Shown piece by piece: positions 18,683 to 28,474 of a DNA stretch of 64,000 nucleotides. Below the pieces are notes generated by a model. That model saw only the letters and a program-made list of their open reading frames with translations. It had not been told where the DNA came from and made no database searches. Numbering within the stretch: position 1 is the stretch's first letter; every line of letters starts with the position of its first letter. The stretch comes from Saprospiraceae bacterium (lineage in GTDB: Bacteria; Bacteroidota; Bacteroidia; Chitinophagales; Saprospiraceae), in the NCBI GenBank assembly GCA_022844565.1, contig JALHLK010000001.1, forward strand, positions 125,073 through 189,072. Reading direction: 5' to 3'. Both the position numbers and the translations under genes were made by a program.

Positions 18683-19348
18683 ATGAAAATATTGATCGTA
18701 TCTGCTACTAGTTTAGAAATTGCCCCTTTAAGTGAATATCTAAATAAATTGCCATCAACAGGTTTATTCTCTTATGCACTTGGGCACAAGACCATTCAAA
18801 CTATAGTGACAGGAATAGGAGGTATCAAGACAGCATATAGCATGGCAACTTTGCCACAAATAAAAGATTTTGATATTTTAATCAATGTTGGTTTAGCTGG
18901 GGTATATCATTCGAAATTCGAATTGGGGCAAGTTGTAGAAGTTACAAGTGACCAATTTGGAGATATTGGTGTAGAAGAAAAGGACGGGCAGTTTCTTTCG
19001 GTGTTTGAAATTGGCTTGGAAAATGGTAATCAATTTCCTTTTGTCAATGGTGTAATCCAAAATTCAGATGCGAAGTTTAAAACCCAATTTCAAAATGTAA
19101 CTTCCATCTCATACAATATGGTATCTGGTAGTGCTTTAACTGTTGCACTTAGATCAAAAGTACAGGTAGACATTGAGACAATGGAAGGTGCAGCCTTTGC
19201 CTATGCTGCTAAATATCTGCAAATACCTTATCTTCAAATCAGAGGTATCAGCAACTATGTTGAGCCAAGAGACAAATCAAGATGGCAGATACAAAAGGCG
19301 GTTGAGCGGTTGAATAGTGAAATTATAAGATTAATAGAAGATTTTTGA
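18683..19348 (+). CDS. mqnB: Futalosine hydrolase
   Basis: 221 residues of the nucleoside phosphorylase/MTA-nucleosidase fold. MqnB splits futalosine to hypoxanthine and dehypoxanthine futalosine in the futalosine route to menaquinone. The early signature GIGGIKTAYSMA (about 45-56), LINVGLAGVYHSKFELGQVV (about 69-88) and the MEGAAFAYAAKYLQIPYLQIRGISNYV segment (about 165-195, seen in parts) support it, including the catalytic aspartate region. The pathway also makes sense for an organism with a menaquinone-fed respiratory chain. It is a single gene with no obvious partner nearby. Confidence 0.9.
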   Translation: MKILIVSATSLEIAPLSEYLNKLPSTGLFSYALGHKTIQTIVTGIGGIKTAYSMATLPQIKDFDILINVGLAGVYHSKFELGQVVEVTSDQFGDIGVEEKDGQFLSVFEIGLENGNQFPFVNGVIQNSDAKFKTQFQNVTSISYNMVSGSALTVALRSKVQVDIETMEGAAFAYAAKYLQIPYLQIRGISNYVEPRDKSRWQIQKAVERLNSEIIRLIEDF

Positions 19349-19460
19349 AATAGGTCCTTTATCAGGAAATAGCACTTTGATAAAATATTTATGCAACAAA
19401 AATTAAAAGTTATCAATTATTATAATGTTTAATCAATTGATAATGTATGTTATGTAAAAT

Positions 19461-19499
19461 AAAAAAAGGGCTAAACACATGATGTCTAACCCTTTTTTT
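19461..19499 (-). terminator. Rho-independent terminator of tRNA-Phe
   Basis: A hairpin with arms GGGTTA/TAGCCC (one G-U pair), flanked by runs of seven A and seven T, lies just downstream of the tRNA on the minus strand. It can work in both directions. Confidence 0.8.
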
Positions 19500-19500
19500 G

Positions 19501-19573
19501 TGGTACCTCCCGGATTTGAACCGGGGACACACGGATTTTCAGTCCGATGCTCTACCAACTGAGCTAAGGTACC
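19501..19573 (-). tRNA. tRNA-Phe (anticodon GAA)
   Basis: The 73-base minus-strand sequence folds as a cloverleaf: acceptor GGTACCT pairs with AGGTACC plus discriminator A; D arm AGCTCAGTTGGTAGAGC; anticodon arm with loop CTGAAAA, so anticodon GAA; T arm with GGTTCAAATCC. CCA is not encoded. It is isolated, with its own promoter and terminator. Confidence 0.97.
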
Positions 19574-19590
19574 CTGCTTAAAAAGCGCTG

Positions 19591-19620
19591 CAAAGATAGT
19601 TGTTTTTTTGTTTTTTCAAA
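19591..19620 (-). promoter_or_regulatory. Promoter of tRNA-Phe
   Basis: On the minus strand TTTG (19617-19620) is followed after 18 bases by TATCTTTG (19591-19598). This matches the Bacteroidota promoter TTTG-N18/19-TAnnTTTG and lies 17 bases before the tRNA. Confidence 0.75.
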
Positions 19621-19977
19621 GAATGTTTTTGAATTATTATTTGAAGTGTATTAATTTTTATGGGATGTAGTTAATAAACCGCTCTTTTTGAATAAATTAT
19701 AAAAAAAAATATTTTCTGAAATATGTATTTAAACTTTTTAGTCAATTGGATAATCGAAAAGAAATTTTTGAAAATGGGTGTATTAGTAAAATAGATAATC
19801 AGAAATTAAAGTAGAAAATATTGTCCAGACTATTAGTTTTATAATAATTTTCAAGCATTTTTTTCTTTATTGAAAAGAGCGAGTCCTTTTTGAAAGTTGC
19901 TTTTCTACAATTTACCTGCTTAAAAAATAGATTAAAGTATTATTAAAATTGTACTTTTGCGGCCAATAACATGAATA
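19621..19977. other. AT-rich intergenic region
   Basis: Between the tRNA promoter and the next gene I see no ORF of note, no repeat and no RNA fold. It has A/T runs throughout. The only signal is a -7-like TACTTTTG at 19952-19959, 18 bases before the ATG at 19978, which is likely the promoter of the following gene. Confidence 0.6.
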
Positions 19978-20436
19978 ATGAAGAAAATAGTACTGGGCTT
20001 AATTTTGTTTGCGGTGCTTAGTTTCCATGCCGATGGCCAAGAAATAGATCTCAAATATGAAAAATATAAGAAAAATGCGCTTACTTTTGGCTTACTAAAT
20101 GGAGGAGGGTTGATTGGTGCTGAGCTTGAAACCTTGCTGAAAGGCAGATTAGGCGCTCACCTTGGATTTGGATTTGTAGGCGCATGTGCAGGCTTGGACT
20201 TTCATTTGAAACCCACAACTACTAGTTCGGCATTTGTGCTAGAGTTGAGAGTTCAGGGTGTAAGTGAAATTTATACAGGTACAATGGTAGGACTAGGATA
20301 TTTAATACGATACAAAGGTATTTCTTTACAACTTGGAGGCTCTTACTTATTGGATGAAGGACCCAATACTATTGAAAATTGGAATACGAGACCATTTGTT
20401 CCTCAAGTCTCCCTTGGTTTTTTTAACGCATTTTAA
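19978..20436 (+). CDS. Small secreted protein, unknown function
   Basis: 152 residues. The signal peptide MKKIVLGLILFAVLSFHADG is clear, and the mature part looks like a small beta-barrel: alternating strands, many glycines (LLNGGGLIGAELETLL, LGFGFVGACAGLDFHL) and a C-terminal phenylalanine-rich strand ending FFNAF. It is probably an outer-membrane or periplasmic protein. No family is recognised. It is 26 bases upstream of trpS and may be co-transcribed. Confidence 0.7.
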   Translation: MKKIVLGLILFAVLSFHADGQEIDLKYEKYKKNALTFGLLNGGGLIGAELETLLKGRLGAHLGFGFVGACAGLDFHLKPTTTSSAFVLELRVQGVSEIYTGTMVGLGYLIRYKGISLQLGGSYLLDEGPNTIENWNTRPFVPQVSLGFFNAF

Positions 20437-20462
20437 AAGCAAATATTAGTTACAAAGAGTTT

Positions 20463-21473
20463 ATGGAAAAAAAAGCAGTTTTATCTTGCATACAGCCAAC
20501 AGGAGATATGCATTTGGGTAACTATTTTGGGGCAATAAAAAATTGGGTAGATCTTCAAAAGGACTATCGATGTATGTATGGAGTAGTAGATTACCATGCT
20601 ATGACGATGCCTTATGATGTAGATAAATTAAGGCTCAACACTTGGGAATTAATTACCAATTTAATGGCTTGTGGGATTGAAACTAACAATCTTTTCGTGC
20701 AGTCATTAGTCCCTGAGCATGCAGAGTTATCTTGGATTTTGAACTGTTATTGTTCTTATGGACAATTGACACGAATGACTCAATTTAAAGACAAGTCGTC
20801 TCAAGTTGGTGAATTAGGAAAGGATGATTTTGTGTCTGTGGGATTATTAAGTTATCCAGTACTTCAAGCTTCAGATATTTTAATTTATCGTGCAGATTAT
20901 GTACCTGTAGGTAAGGATCAAGAGCAACATTTAGAATTAACACGTGATATAGCACAAAGATTTAACAATGCTGTTGGTAAAGAATTTTTTGTATTACCAG
21001 AAGCTTTATACACGGATACTCCCAAAATAAGATCAACGGCAGATCCATCTCGTAAAATGTCAAAATCCGCGGGAGAAAAACATTATATCAGTGTTTTTGC
21101 AGAATCTGAAAGAATCCGTAAACAAATCAAATCAGCTGTTACAGATACTGGAGAAGTTGATAAAAACCAAATGAGTGAAGGTGTTCACAACTTATTTGAG
21201 CTTATCAAAGCGTGTGGTAATTTACTTGCATATGATGCCCTTTTGGAAGATTACAATAAAGGAAAGTTGAAATATAGTGATTTAAAAGATGTCACTGCTT
21301 CGTCAGTTTTAGAATTAGTCAAACCTTTTCAAGAAAGAAAATTACAGATTAATTTAAATAAAAAGGATATTAAAGATAAAGTCAGAAGTTCTTCTCATGA
21401 AATTAGAAAAGTAGCTCAAGAGACCTTGAAAGAAGTGAAAGAATTGGTAGGCTTATTAAACGTAAAATTTTAA
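20463..21473 (+). CDS. trpS: Tryptophanyl-tRNA synthetase
   Basis: 336 residues, the bacterial class I size. It charges tRNA-Trp with tryptophan. The HIGH-type motif appears as HLGN (residues 18-21) within QPTGDMHLGNYFGAI. The KMSKS loop is present as RKMSKSAGEK near residue 200. The order and spacing of HLELTRDIAQRFN and the C-terminal anticodon-binding helices are normal. It is 11 bases upstream of guaA. Confidence 0.97.
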   Translation: MEKKAVLSCIQPTGDMHLGNYFGAIKNWVDLQKDYRCMYGVVDYHAMTMPYDVDKLRLNTWELITNLMACGIETNNLFVQSLVPEHAELSWILNCYCSYGQLTRMTQFKDKSSQVGELGKDDFVSVGLLSYPVLQASDILIYRADYVPVGKDQEQHLELTRDIAQRFNNAVGKEFFVLPEALYTDTPKIRSTADPSRKMSKSAGEKHYISVFAESERIRKQIKSAVTDTGEVDKNQMSEGVHNLFELIKACGNLLAYDALLEDYNKGKLKYSDLKDVTASSVLELVKPFQERKLQINLNKKDIKDKVRSSSHEIRKVAQETLKEVKELVGLLNVKF

Positions 21474-21484
21474 GATAAACTGAG

Positions 21485-23026
21485 ATGAACGAAAAAGTTG
21501 TTATACTCGATTTTGGTTCTCAATATACTCAATTGATTGCTAGACGTTTGAGAGAGTTGAATGTGTATTGTGAGATTTATCCATACAACAAAAGTGCAGA
21601 AAATTACAAAGATGCAAAAGCAATAATTCTTTCGGGTAGCCCTTTTTCTGTTCTTGATGATAATGCTCTTTATGTAGATTTAAAGGATATGTTTGGCACG
21701 AAGCCAGTGTTGTGTGTGTGTTATGGAGCACAACTTACTGCTAAGCAGCTTGGTGGGGAGGTCTTAAAATCAGAAAAAAGAGAGTATGGTAAAGCGTCAC
21801 TCAATGTTGTGAAGGAAGATTGTGCTTTGTTTAGTGGACTGCACGAAAAATCGCAAATTTGGATGTCACACGGTGATACCATTTCAAAAATTCCAGACAA
21901 TTTTGAAATAATTGGAACAACAGATGACATACCTGTCGCTGCATATCAAAGTAAAGTGGGTGCATTTGAACATGGTGTCTATTGTCTTCAATTTCATCCT
22001 GAAGTGACACATTCTGTAGAAGGAAGTAGAATATTAGAAAATTTTGTTAAAAACATTGTAGGATTAGCTTGTGATTGGACACCTACATCATTCATTGACG
22101 ATAAAGTAGCTGATTTAAAAGATGCCATCGGTGATGATCGAGTAGTACTAGGATTGTCAGGTGGAGTTGATTCTACCGTTGCTGCGATGTTGATTCATAG
22201 AGCAATTGGTGAAAAATTATACTGTGTATTTATAGATAATGGCCTACTTCGTAAAAATGAATTTGAAAGTGTATTAGATTCCTACAAAGACCTAGGCTTG
22301 AATGTCATCGGGATAGATGCAGGGAGCAAATTTCTTTCGGAATTAAATGGTGTGAGTGATCCAGAAACCAAAAGAAAAATTATAGGCCGGGTATTTATAG
22401 AGGTTTTTCAAGAAGAAGCAACAAAAATCAGTGATGTTAAATGGTTAGCTCAAGGTACTATTTATCCTGATGTGATCGAATCAGTTTCTGTTCATGGTCC
22501 AAGTGTGACGATCAAGTCTCATCATAATGTAGGAGGACTTCCTGATGTATTAAAATTAAAAATCGTAGAGCCCCTTCGGATGTTATTTAAAGACGAGGTT
22601 AGAAAAGTGGGGAAAGCTTTAGGATTGGCTCAATCATTTATCGGAAGGCACCCTTTTCCTGGGCCTGGTTTAGCCATTAGAGTGCTAGGTGAAATTACCG
22701 AAGAAAAAGTGCGGTTATGTCAAGAAGCAGACGCGATTTATATCAACAAATTGAAAGAACATGGCTGGTATGACCAAGTATGGCAAGCAGGCGCCATTTT
22801 GTTACCGGTTAAATCGGTCGGAGTAATGGGAGATGAGCGCACCTATGAATTTACGGTAGCATTAAGATGTGTAAATTCTGTAGATGGAATGACTGCCGAG
22901 TGGTCTAATTTGCCATACACTTTACTAGCCGAGGTATCTAGCGAGATTATAAATAGTGTAAAAGGTATCAATAGAGTAGTGTATGATATCAGCACAAAAC
23001 CTCCTGCTACTATAGAATGGGAGTAA
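21485..23026 (+). CDS. guaA: GMP synthase (glutamine-hydrolysing)
   Basis: 513 residues. It converts XMP to GMP using glutamine-derived ammonia and ATP. The N-terminal glutamine amidotransferase has nucleophile C79 in CYGAQ and the His/Glu pair in QFHPEVTHS (about 166-174). The ATP pyrophosphatase domain shows the PP-loop [12 protein letters not shown] (about 221-232). The C-terminal dimerisation domain ends in the conserved [11 protein letters not shown]. It forms a pair with trpS and is followed by a lipoprotein gene after 67 bases. Confidence 0.98.
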   Translation: MNEKVVILDFGSQYTQLIARRLRELNVYCEIYPYNKSAENYKDAKAIILSGSPFSVLDDNALYVDLKDMFGTKPVLCVCYGAQLTAKQLGGEVLKSEKREYGKASLNVVKEDCALFSGLHEKSQIWMSHGDTISKIPDNFEIIGTTDDIPVAAYQSKVGAFEHGVYCLQFHPEVTHSVEGSRILENFVKNIVGLACDWTPTSFIDDKVADLKDAIGDDRVVLGLSGGVDSTVAAMLIHRAIGEKLYCVFIDNGLLRKNEFESVLDSYKDLGLNVIGIDAGSKFLSELNGVSDPETKRKIIGRVFIEVFQEEATKISDVKWLAQGTIYPDVIESVSVHGPSVTIKSHHNVGGLPDVLKLKIVEPLRMLFKDEVRKVGKALGLAQSFIGRHPFPGPGLAIRVLGEITEEKVRLCQEADAIYINKLKEHGWYDQVWQAGAILLPVKSVGVMGDERTYEFTVALRCVNSVDGMTAEWSNLPYTLLAEVSSEIINSVKGINRVVYDISTKPPATIEWE

Positions 23027-23093
23027 AATTTTAGGTTATTCAGGGATAATCTTTATTTTTGTCCTAGCGTATTTGAAAAATTGAAACTTTAAA

Positions 23094-24422
23094 ATGAGAT
23101 TTTTATACATATTATTTGGTTCTGTTTTATTGGTAGTTACTTCGTGTACTCCAACTAAAAAAATTGTACCAGTCCAGAAGGAAGAGGTTGTCGAGAAAAA
23201 ACCTGACATTGTCATCAATAAAACCAATAATGTCAAAGTTGATACCTTGACTTTACAAGACAAATCAAAAACCATCTTTCCACCACCCATAAGTACAATA
23301 GAAAAATCAGCAAGTTCAGTAATTAGTTCTAAAAATATCGCGTTGATTCTTCCTTTTAAATCTGACTTGCACGATGTTTCGGTTAATGATAATCTGTGGG
23401 CATTGCAGTATTATGCTGGAGTGAAGCTTGCTGCTAAAAAGTTAGAGAAAGAAGGCATAAATCTCGATATAAAAGTGCACGATTCTGACAATTTTAATAT
23501 CGGTGACTTAAATCCGCAGTTAGATATGATCATTGGTCCATATGCTACGACCGCTAGAGATGAAAATAGGACACTCTTTCAAAACATTTTGGACTATGGC
23601 AAGAAAAACAAAGTGTTGGTCGTATCCCCTTTTTATAGCAATTCAAAAACAACAGAAAATAATCCTTATTATCTCCAACTCAAACCCAACTTGAGAGAAT
23701 ATCTTAGCAGGATAGTTGAGCATATCAGTAAGAATTACGCTCCGGAAGACGTAGCTATCATCTTGAGAGATGGAAGTATAGACGATAGGTGGAATGAGTA
23801 TTTGCAACAACAAAGTGCAGGCTTTTACAACAAGAAAAGTACTCAGCTTTTAGATGTAGTAAAAGTAAACCCTAATACAGTTAGCAGTAGTAATTCAATG
23901 TTTAAGGCGTCGGTTGATAAAGGTAAAAAGGTATTTATCTTACCAAATTACTCCTTTCAAGATGAAGTGTTTGTGTCGCAAATATTAAATAAACTCAATA
24001 ATGAAAAAGGGAGTCAAGATATCATAGTTTATGGTATGCCATTACTTTTAGATAGCGAAAAAGTGGGTGTAAGTTTATATAATGCACTTCAAATCAGATT
24101 GGTTGTCCCTGATTTTTTAGAGCGGAATACCGAAAGAGCACGATCATTTTCAGGTAATTTCTTTTATGATTACAAAACCTCACCGTCAAAATATGCATTC
24201 GAAGGGTATGATATGATGTTATTTCTTGGGAGGGGTATTTCAACTTTTGGTAAAGAATTTCCCAAAAAATCAAGTAAAGATAATAGCCAATTTTTGCAAA
24301 CCAACTATAGCGTTCAGGCCGTATACGAAGATGGTGACGATAGCTTTACTAAACTCTTATTTTACGAAAATAAGCATCTCGACATCATTGGTTTTACAAA
24401 CGGAAGGTTTAGAAAAATCTAG
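23094..24422 (+). CDS. Lipoprotein with periplasmic binding protein-like fold
   Basis: 442 residues. The signal ends in a lipobox (LLVVTSCTPTKK), and a linker of about 60 residues rich in charged residues follows. The rest is a type 1 periplasmic-binding-protein-like domain: IALILPFKSDLHDVSV, DMIIGPYATTARD and YGMPLLLDS are the strand-loop elements of a two-lobed fold. Relatives include amino-acid ABC-transporter receptors and LpoA-like activators of peptidoglycan synthases. No transporter genes accompany it, so an LpoA-like or sensor role is possible but unproved. The TrmH gene starts 6 bases later. Confidence 0.78.
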   Translation: MRFLYILFGSVLLVVTSCTPTKKIVPVQKEEVVEKKPDIVINKTNNVKVDTLTLQDKSKTIFPPPISTIEKSASSVISSKNIALILPFKSDLHDVSVNDNLWALQYYAGVKLAAKKLEKEGINLDIKVHDSDNFNIGDLNPQLDMIIGPYATTARDENRTLFQNILDYGKKNKVLVVSPFYSNSKTTENNPYYLQLKPNLREYLSRIVEHISKNYAPEDVAIILRDGSIDDRWNEYLQQQSAGFYNKKSTQLLDVVKVNPNTVSSSNSMFKASVDKGKKVFILPNYSFQDEVFVSQILNKLNNEKGSQDIIVYGMPLLLDSEKVGVSLYNALQIRLVVPDFLERNTERARSFSGNFFYDYKTSPSKYAFEGYDMMLFLGRGISTFGKEFPKKSSKDNSQFLQTNYSVQAVYEDGDDSFTKLLFYENKHLDIIGFTNGRFRKI

Positions 24423-24428
24423 CTTGTT

Positions 24429-25103
24429 TTGATATCAGAAGAAAGGATTAAAAAAATTGAAGATCTAACTAGGTTTTGGCAGCGAGATCTGACCGTAGTA
24501 TTAGAAAATGTACATGATCCTCATAATTTAGGAGCAGTAATACGTACTTGCGACGCAGCAGGAATACGCGAAGTGCACGTTATTTATAATGAATTTGGAC
24601 CAAATTCAGAAGAAAAATATGTAGGTAAACATGCCTCTAAAGGAGCTTTAAAATGGGTCGAAGTTCATTTTTATAAAGATATTGAATCTTGCATTCAAGT
24701 ATTAAGGGCTAAAAATTTTAAAATATTTTCAACACACCTCAACGAATCTTCAGTTTCTATTTATGAAATGGACTTTACTATTCCTACAGCTATCGTACTT
24801 GGGAATGAACGAGATGGTGTTTCTAAACAAATGCTTGAATATTGTGATGGTAATATCAATATTACAATGTTTGGTATGGTGCAGAGCCTTAATGTTTCTA
24901 CTGCCGCAGCGGTTATTATTTTTGAAATGGTAAGACAAAGGATGGCTACCGGTGCATATGATCGTGCACTTGACGTGTCAAATGCGGAGGTTGTTTCTAA
25001 ATTTAGCGATTACATCTCAAAAGCAAGGGCAAGGGTGGCTAGACAAGATAAGTCTGTGATGGAGGACTTTATTAATAGGTTAATCAATTCGAAGAAGGAA
25101 TGA
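24429..25103 (+). CDS. trmH: TrmH family RNA ribose 2'-O-methyltransferase
   Basis: 224 residues, TTG start, 6 bases after the preceding gene. SpoU/TrmH knot enzymes methylate the 2'-OH of RNA using AdoMet; TrmH itself makes Gm18 in tRNA. Motif 1 is ENVHDPHNLGAVIRTCDAAG (residues 21-40), motif 2 is IVLGNERDGVS (about 115-125) and motif 3 is QSLNVSTAAAVIIFE (about 144-158). The C-terminus is a basic helix as in TrmH. TTG is chosen because no ATG gives a proper start. Confidence 0.92.
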   Translation: MISEERIKKIEDLTRFWQRDLTVVLENVHDPHNLGAVIRTCDAAGIREVHVIYNEFGPNSEEKYVGKHASKGALKWVEVHFYKDIESCIQVLRAKNFKIFSTHLNESSVSIYEMDFTIPTAIVLGNERDGVSKQMLEYCDGNINITMFGMVQSLNVSTAAAVIIFEMVRQRMATGAYDRALDVSNAEVVSKFSDYISKARARVARQDKSVMEDFINRLINSKKE

Positions 25104-25105
25104 GT

Positions 25106-25185
25106 GCATAGGTGGCATAGATTGCATAGAATTGCAAAGATTGCATAGGTGGTATAGATTGCCAAGACTGCCTAGAATTGCATAG
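25106..25185. repeat. Imperfect direct repeat, about 37-bp period
   Basis: Two imperfect copies starting GCATAGGTGG (at 25106 and 25143) are built from smaller ATTGCATAGA-like words. A second patch at about 25269-25313 repeats TCAAAGCT three times. Both look like low-complexity slippage products; no spacers exist, so it is not a CRISPR array. Confidence 0.7.
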
Positions 25186-25324
25186 TTTAATTTAAGCTGT
25201 TTAGGTAAAATGTTTACTTGATACTTTTGAATAATTTTGATAGCGATACTATTTTTTTAGAGCTAATCTCTCAAAGCTGATAGCTCAAAGCTTACAACTA
25301 ACTGCTCAAAGCTTTAAAAAAGCC

Positions 25325-26065
25325 TCAACTATAGATAAATTCTGTTTCGATCTCATCAATAGGCATAAGTTGGGTCAGTTTTAGTAATACAAAGACGGAG
25401 GATTGTACGTCTTTTGAGCAGTATTCCATAATATCATTTATTCTATCTTCTTCCCAATAAGCTTTTCCTACTTTACTACCATCTAAGTCACTTTTAGGAC
25501 TTTCTATATTTAGAATAGTACATAATAAATCTAAAGATGTGTATGATTTGTAGTCACCAAATCTCCATAAATCCATAGTATCCAATATATAGTCGGTCTG
25601 CCATGGTCTTTTACTCATAATGTCAAAAATGGAAGGTAGTTTAAGATTGTTGATAATCATCCTCCTGCACAAATAGGGAATATCAAACTCTTTTACATTA
25701 TGACCACAAACGAAATGTTGCTTGGTGTCATAGTAATGATTTTCAAGTAAGCTGATCAATTCCTCCAGTAGTATTTTTTCGTCTTGATTGGCAATGGTTT
25801 TAATTCTTAGGTTACCCTTCTTTGATAAAAATCCAATAGAGATACATATTATTTTACCAAACTCTGCGTAAATTGCTGCCCTATCCTTATAGAAATTGGA
25901 CAAAGCTTCTTCATCATCAAAATTAAAATCTTTGTTTAGGGTTTTTGCCTTTTTTAGCCAAAATGGTTTGATAGCATCTGGAACAGAAGAAAAGGAGTCA
26001 AATTGAGAGACGGTCTCAATATCGATAAATAATGTATTGTGAAGTTGTTTTAAAGTTAGATTCAT
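25325..26065 (-). CDS. 3'-5' exonuclease (PolB-type DEDD fold)
   Basis: 246 residues. The RNase H-like exonuclease fold is shown by LFIDIETV (residues 12-19, first D and E), CGHNVKEFDIPYLCRRM (about 119-135, second D) and the C-terminal ISSVFVLL-preceding YCSKDV segment (third D near 220). It resembles the predicted Bacteroidota exonuclease related to the proofreading domain of DNA polymerase B. It probably degrades single-stranded DNA. It is divergent from the coiled-coil gene. Confidence 0.85.
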   Translation of the reverse strand: MNLTLKQLHNTLFIDIETVSQFDSFSSVPDAIKPFWLKKAKTLNKDFNFDDEEALSNFYKDRAAIYAEFGKIICISIGFLSKKGNLRIKTIANQDEKILLEELISLLENHYYDTKQHFVCGHNVKEFDIPYLCRRMIINNLKLPSIFDIMSKRPWQTDYILDTMDLWRFGDYKSYTSLDLLCTILNIESPKSDLDGSKVGKAYWEEDRINDIMEYCSKDVQSSVFVLLKLTQLMPIDEIETEFIYS

Positions 26066-26137
26066 TTTTAATGGTTTACATGGATATATTTTTAGCGTTT
26101 TCTCCCAATTTTACAACAATTGAGTATAAAAATAAAA

Positions 26138-26145
26138 TATTTTTG
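26138..26145 (+). promoter_or_regulatory. Candidate -7 box for the coiled-coil protein
   Basis: TATTTTTG matches TAnnTTTG, 36 bases before the ATG at 26182, in a 116-base divergent intergenic region. Confidence 0.5.
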
Positions 26146-26181
26146 CATCTTTACAACGTTAAATGATTAAAAAATAAAATA

Positions 26182-27153
26182 ATGAGTAATAAAACAAATT
26201 TAACAGCTTGGGGTATTGTGGCTATATTAGGTCTTCTTGGCTTAAATGCCTATCAGTGGTTTTCAAATAACCAATTAAAAACCCAAAACACGGAGCAAGT
26301 TACACTAACCCAAAACTTGCAGAAAGCGCAAGCAGAATTGGATCAAGATTACCAATCTGCATTGGACAATTTAGAGCAATTAAGAGGCGATAATGTTGCA
26401 GCAAATGAGCTGATAGATAGTCAGAAAAAAGAATTAGAGATTCAGAAGTCTAAAATTGGAGACCTCATTTGGTCTAAAAGAGAGTTAGGCAAAGCACAAG
26501 AGGAAATCAAAAACTTAAATGTAAAAATTAAGGATATGATCGCAGAAGTCACCAAGATAAAAGAGGAAAATATGTTGTTGACGGATCTAAATACGCAGCT
26601 TACTTCACAAAATGAAGCACTTTCTACGGATTTGACTAAAGAAAGAGTAGAGAAAGAAGAAGTTGTTAGGTCTAAAGCTCAGTTAGCTTCAGAAAAAGAA
26701 TCTTTATCTAAAACAAATGAAACTTTATCTTCTAAAGTGGATATGGCTAGTGCTATCAAAATTAATTACCTTGATGTAAAGGGTTTTGAAATAAAGAAGA
26801 ATGGAAAGCTTGATGGAACGAATAGAGCCAAGAATATTGATTTGTTGAGGTTTTGTATAAAAACAGAGACGAATATGGTAACACCTTCTGGTATGAAAAG
26901 ATTTTTTGTGCGCGTAATTTCGCCACTTGGTGAGACTGTTGCCATCGAAGATAACGGATCTGGTGTTTTGACCAACAGATTGGATAATACGCAGATTAGA
27001 TATTCTACCTCAGGAGAAGTGGAATATAAAAATCAAGATACCAATGCATGTATTGATTGGACATTGGCTCAAAAACTTACTAAAGGCCTCTACAGTGTAG
27101 AAATCTACAACTTAGGGTTTCCTGTCGGAAAAGGTACTTTTCAAATGAAATAG
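26182..27153 (+). CDS. Membrane-anchored coiled-coil protein
   Basis: 323 residues. One N-terminal transmembrane helix (AWGIVAILGLLGLNAYQWF, about 9-27) leads into about 150 residues of coiled coil with heptad-like patterns (E, K, Q and L rich), then a globular C-terminal domain of about 120 residues with a KINYLDVKGFEIKKNGK start. The C-terminal part, with FFVRVISPLGETVAIEDNG, is beta-rich and repeats in other Bacteroidota proteins that I cannot name. The function is unknown; a spacer-type envelope role is plausible. A terminator lies downstream. Confidence 0.8.
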   Translation: MSNKTNLTAWGIVAILGLLGLNAYQWFSNNQLKTQNTEQVTLTQNLQKAQAELDQDYQSALDNLEQLRGDNVAANELIDSQKKELEIQKSKIGDLIWSKRELGKAQEEIKNLNVKIKDMIAEVTKIKEENMLLTDLNTQLTSQNEALSTDLTKERVEKEEVVRSKAQLASEKESLSKTNETLSSKVDMASAIKINYLDVKGFEIKKNGKLDGTNRAKNIDLLRFCIKTETNMVTPSGMKRFFVRVISPLGETVAIEDNGSGVLTNRLDNTQIRYSTSGEVEYKNQDTNACIDWTLAQKLTKGLYSVEIYNLGFPVGKGTFQMK

Positions 27154-27256
27154 TGAGCAATTTTTGAAATAAAAGTTTTTAAATATTTTTTTAAAATGTT
27201 CCCACAACAATTGACTTAGATATTAAAAAATTGTTTGGTGGTTAAATCGTAAAAAC

Positions 27257-27287
27257 AAGGGAGTGTATTCATAGTACGCTCCCTTTT
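27257..27287 (+). terminator. Hairpin terminator
   Basis: Arms AAGGGAGTGTA and TACGCTCCCTT (one G-U pair) enclose a loop of about 7 bases, followed by TTTTGTTTT. It follows the coiled-coil gene by 100 bases. Confidence 0.65.
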
Positions 27288-27481
27288 GTTTTATATACGC
27301 TTCTAAAAATATATTTCGGATATTTGGTCTACAACTTTCCAATAACATTTTACCATCTTTATGTAGTAAGTTAGCTATTCTGTGTGTAAATGTGATTTTA
27401 AGAACATTCAATCGATAAATTTATACCTAATTCTAAATTTATTCGTAATTTTGAAGAACGAGATAGGAAAAGATTGGTTTA
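27288..27481. other. Intergenic region with promoter
   Basis: The rest of the 328-base gap shows no coding frame. A TAATTTTG box at 27446-27453 matches TAnnTTTG and sits 29 bases upstream of the PorP/SprF-like gene, so it probably drives it. Confidence 0.55.
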
Positions 27482-28453
27482 ATGTTAGTGAAATATAGTA
27501 ATTTATTAACTGTTTGCTTTTTTTTAATATGGACACCTTTGTCAAGCCAACAAGGAGTGCCTTCATCTATCATTAATTTCAATCCTTACTTCGATCATGC
27601 CGCTTATGGAGGGATGGAACGCACGCTCAGTTTGACCTTTCAATCAAGGGCAGCGTGGTCTACACTCGAAGGCAGGCCAAGTACACAATATATTGGTGTT
27701 CACATGCCCGTATATGCATGGAAGGGTAGTATCGGAGGTGATATTCTAACTCAAAAAGAAGGTAATCTAAGAATTAATCAGCTCAGAACCTCTTATAATT
27801 ATGTGATGCCCTATCTAGGGGGGTTGATATCATTGGGAGGTAGATTAGGATTATCTCATATAAGACTGGATGGCACCCAAGTGCGCACGCCCCAAGGGGT
27901 ATACATTGATGGCACAACCAATCATCGCGATCAGGTATTGGATAACAACTTGCAAAATGGGATTGGTGGTTTGTGGGAAATAAGTGCTCTGTACACAAAT
28001 CCCAGTTTCCAAATCATGGCTAGTCTTTCTGACCTCGTATCCTTAGGCCAATCTATTGGAAACGCTAAGTACAGTCAAGATAAAACCCTCAATGTATTTG
28101 GTGAATACAATTATGTTATCAATCCAAACCTTAAACTCATTCCAAGTATGTCATTAAGAACCAACTTCACCGTATTGCAAACTGAAGTAAGGGCATTGGC
28201 CAATTTTAATACAAAAAATTATGCTGGATTCAGTTTGAGAGGATACTCTAGTAAAACAATTGATGCATTAAGTATCATAGCAGGACATAGGGTGAGCCCA
28301 AAGTTTTCGCTTTATTATGCGTATGATATTGGTCTATCAGGTCTGCGAAGTGTTCATGACGGTACCCATGATTTGATAGTAAGAATAAATCTTGACCCAA
28401 TATTTGGTAAAAATCTTCCCCCAAGAATAATTTATAATCCCCGATTTTTGTGA
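27482..28453 (+). CDS. PorP/SprF family type IX secretion-associated outer-membrane protein
   Basis: 323 residues. A signal peptide ends near PLSSQQG. The family hallmark is present in variant form: FNPYFDHAAYGGMERTLSLT then SRAAWSTLEGRPSTQ (residues 29-63), like the NPA..AG..R....R.QW....P.T pattern of PorP/SprF. The rest is a glycine-rich 14-strand barrel. Such proteins anchor or sort T9SS cargo at the cell surface. Here it stands alone, without an adjacent gldK-type or adhesin partner, and is followed by a Nudix gene 21 bases later. Confidence 0.85.
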   Translation: MLVKYSNLLTVCFFLIWTPLSSQQGVPSSIINFNPYFDHAAYGGMERTLSLTFQSRAAWSTLEGRPSTQYIGVHMPVYAWKGSIGGDILTQKEGNLRINQLRTSYNYVMPYLGGLISLGGRLGLSHIRLDGTQVRTPQGVYIDGTTNHRDQVLDNNLQNGIGGLWEISALYTNPSFQIMASLSDLVSLGQSIGNAKYSQDKTLNVFGEYNYVINPNLKLIPSMSLRTNFTVLQTEVRALANFNTKNYAGFSLRGYSSKTIDALSIIAGHRVSPKFSLYYAYDIGLSGLRSVHDGTHDLIVRINLDPIFGKNLPPRIIYNPRFL

Positions 28454-28474
28454 ACAAAAGTTCTTAAATTAATT

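Noticed and set aside
25106-25313. Possible CRISPR array from short repeats
   Set aside because: Repeats are imperfect, only about two copies, with no unique spacers and no cas genes nearby. It is low-complexity DNA.
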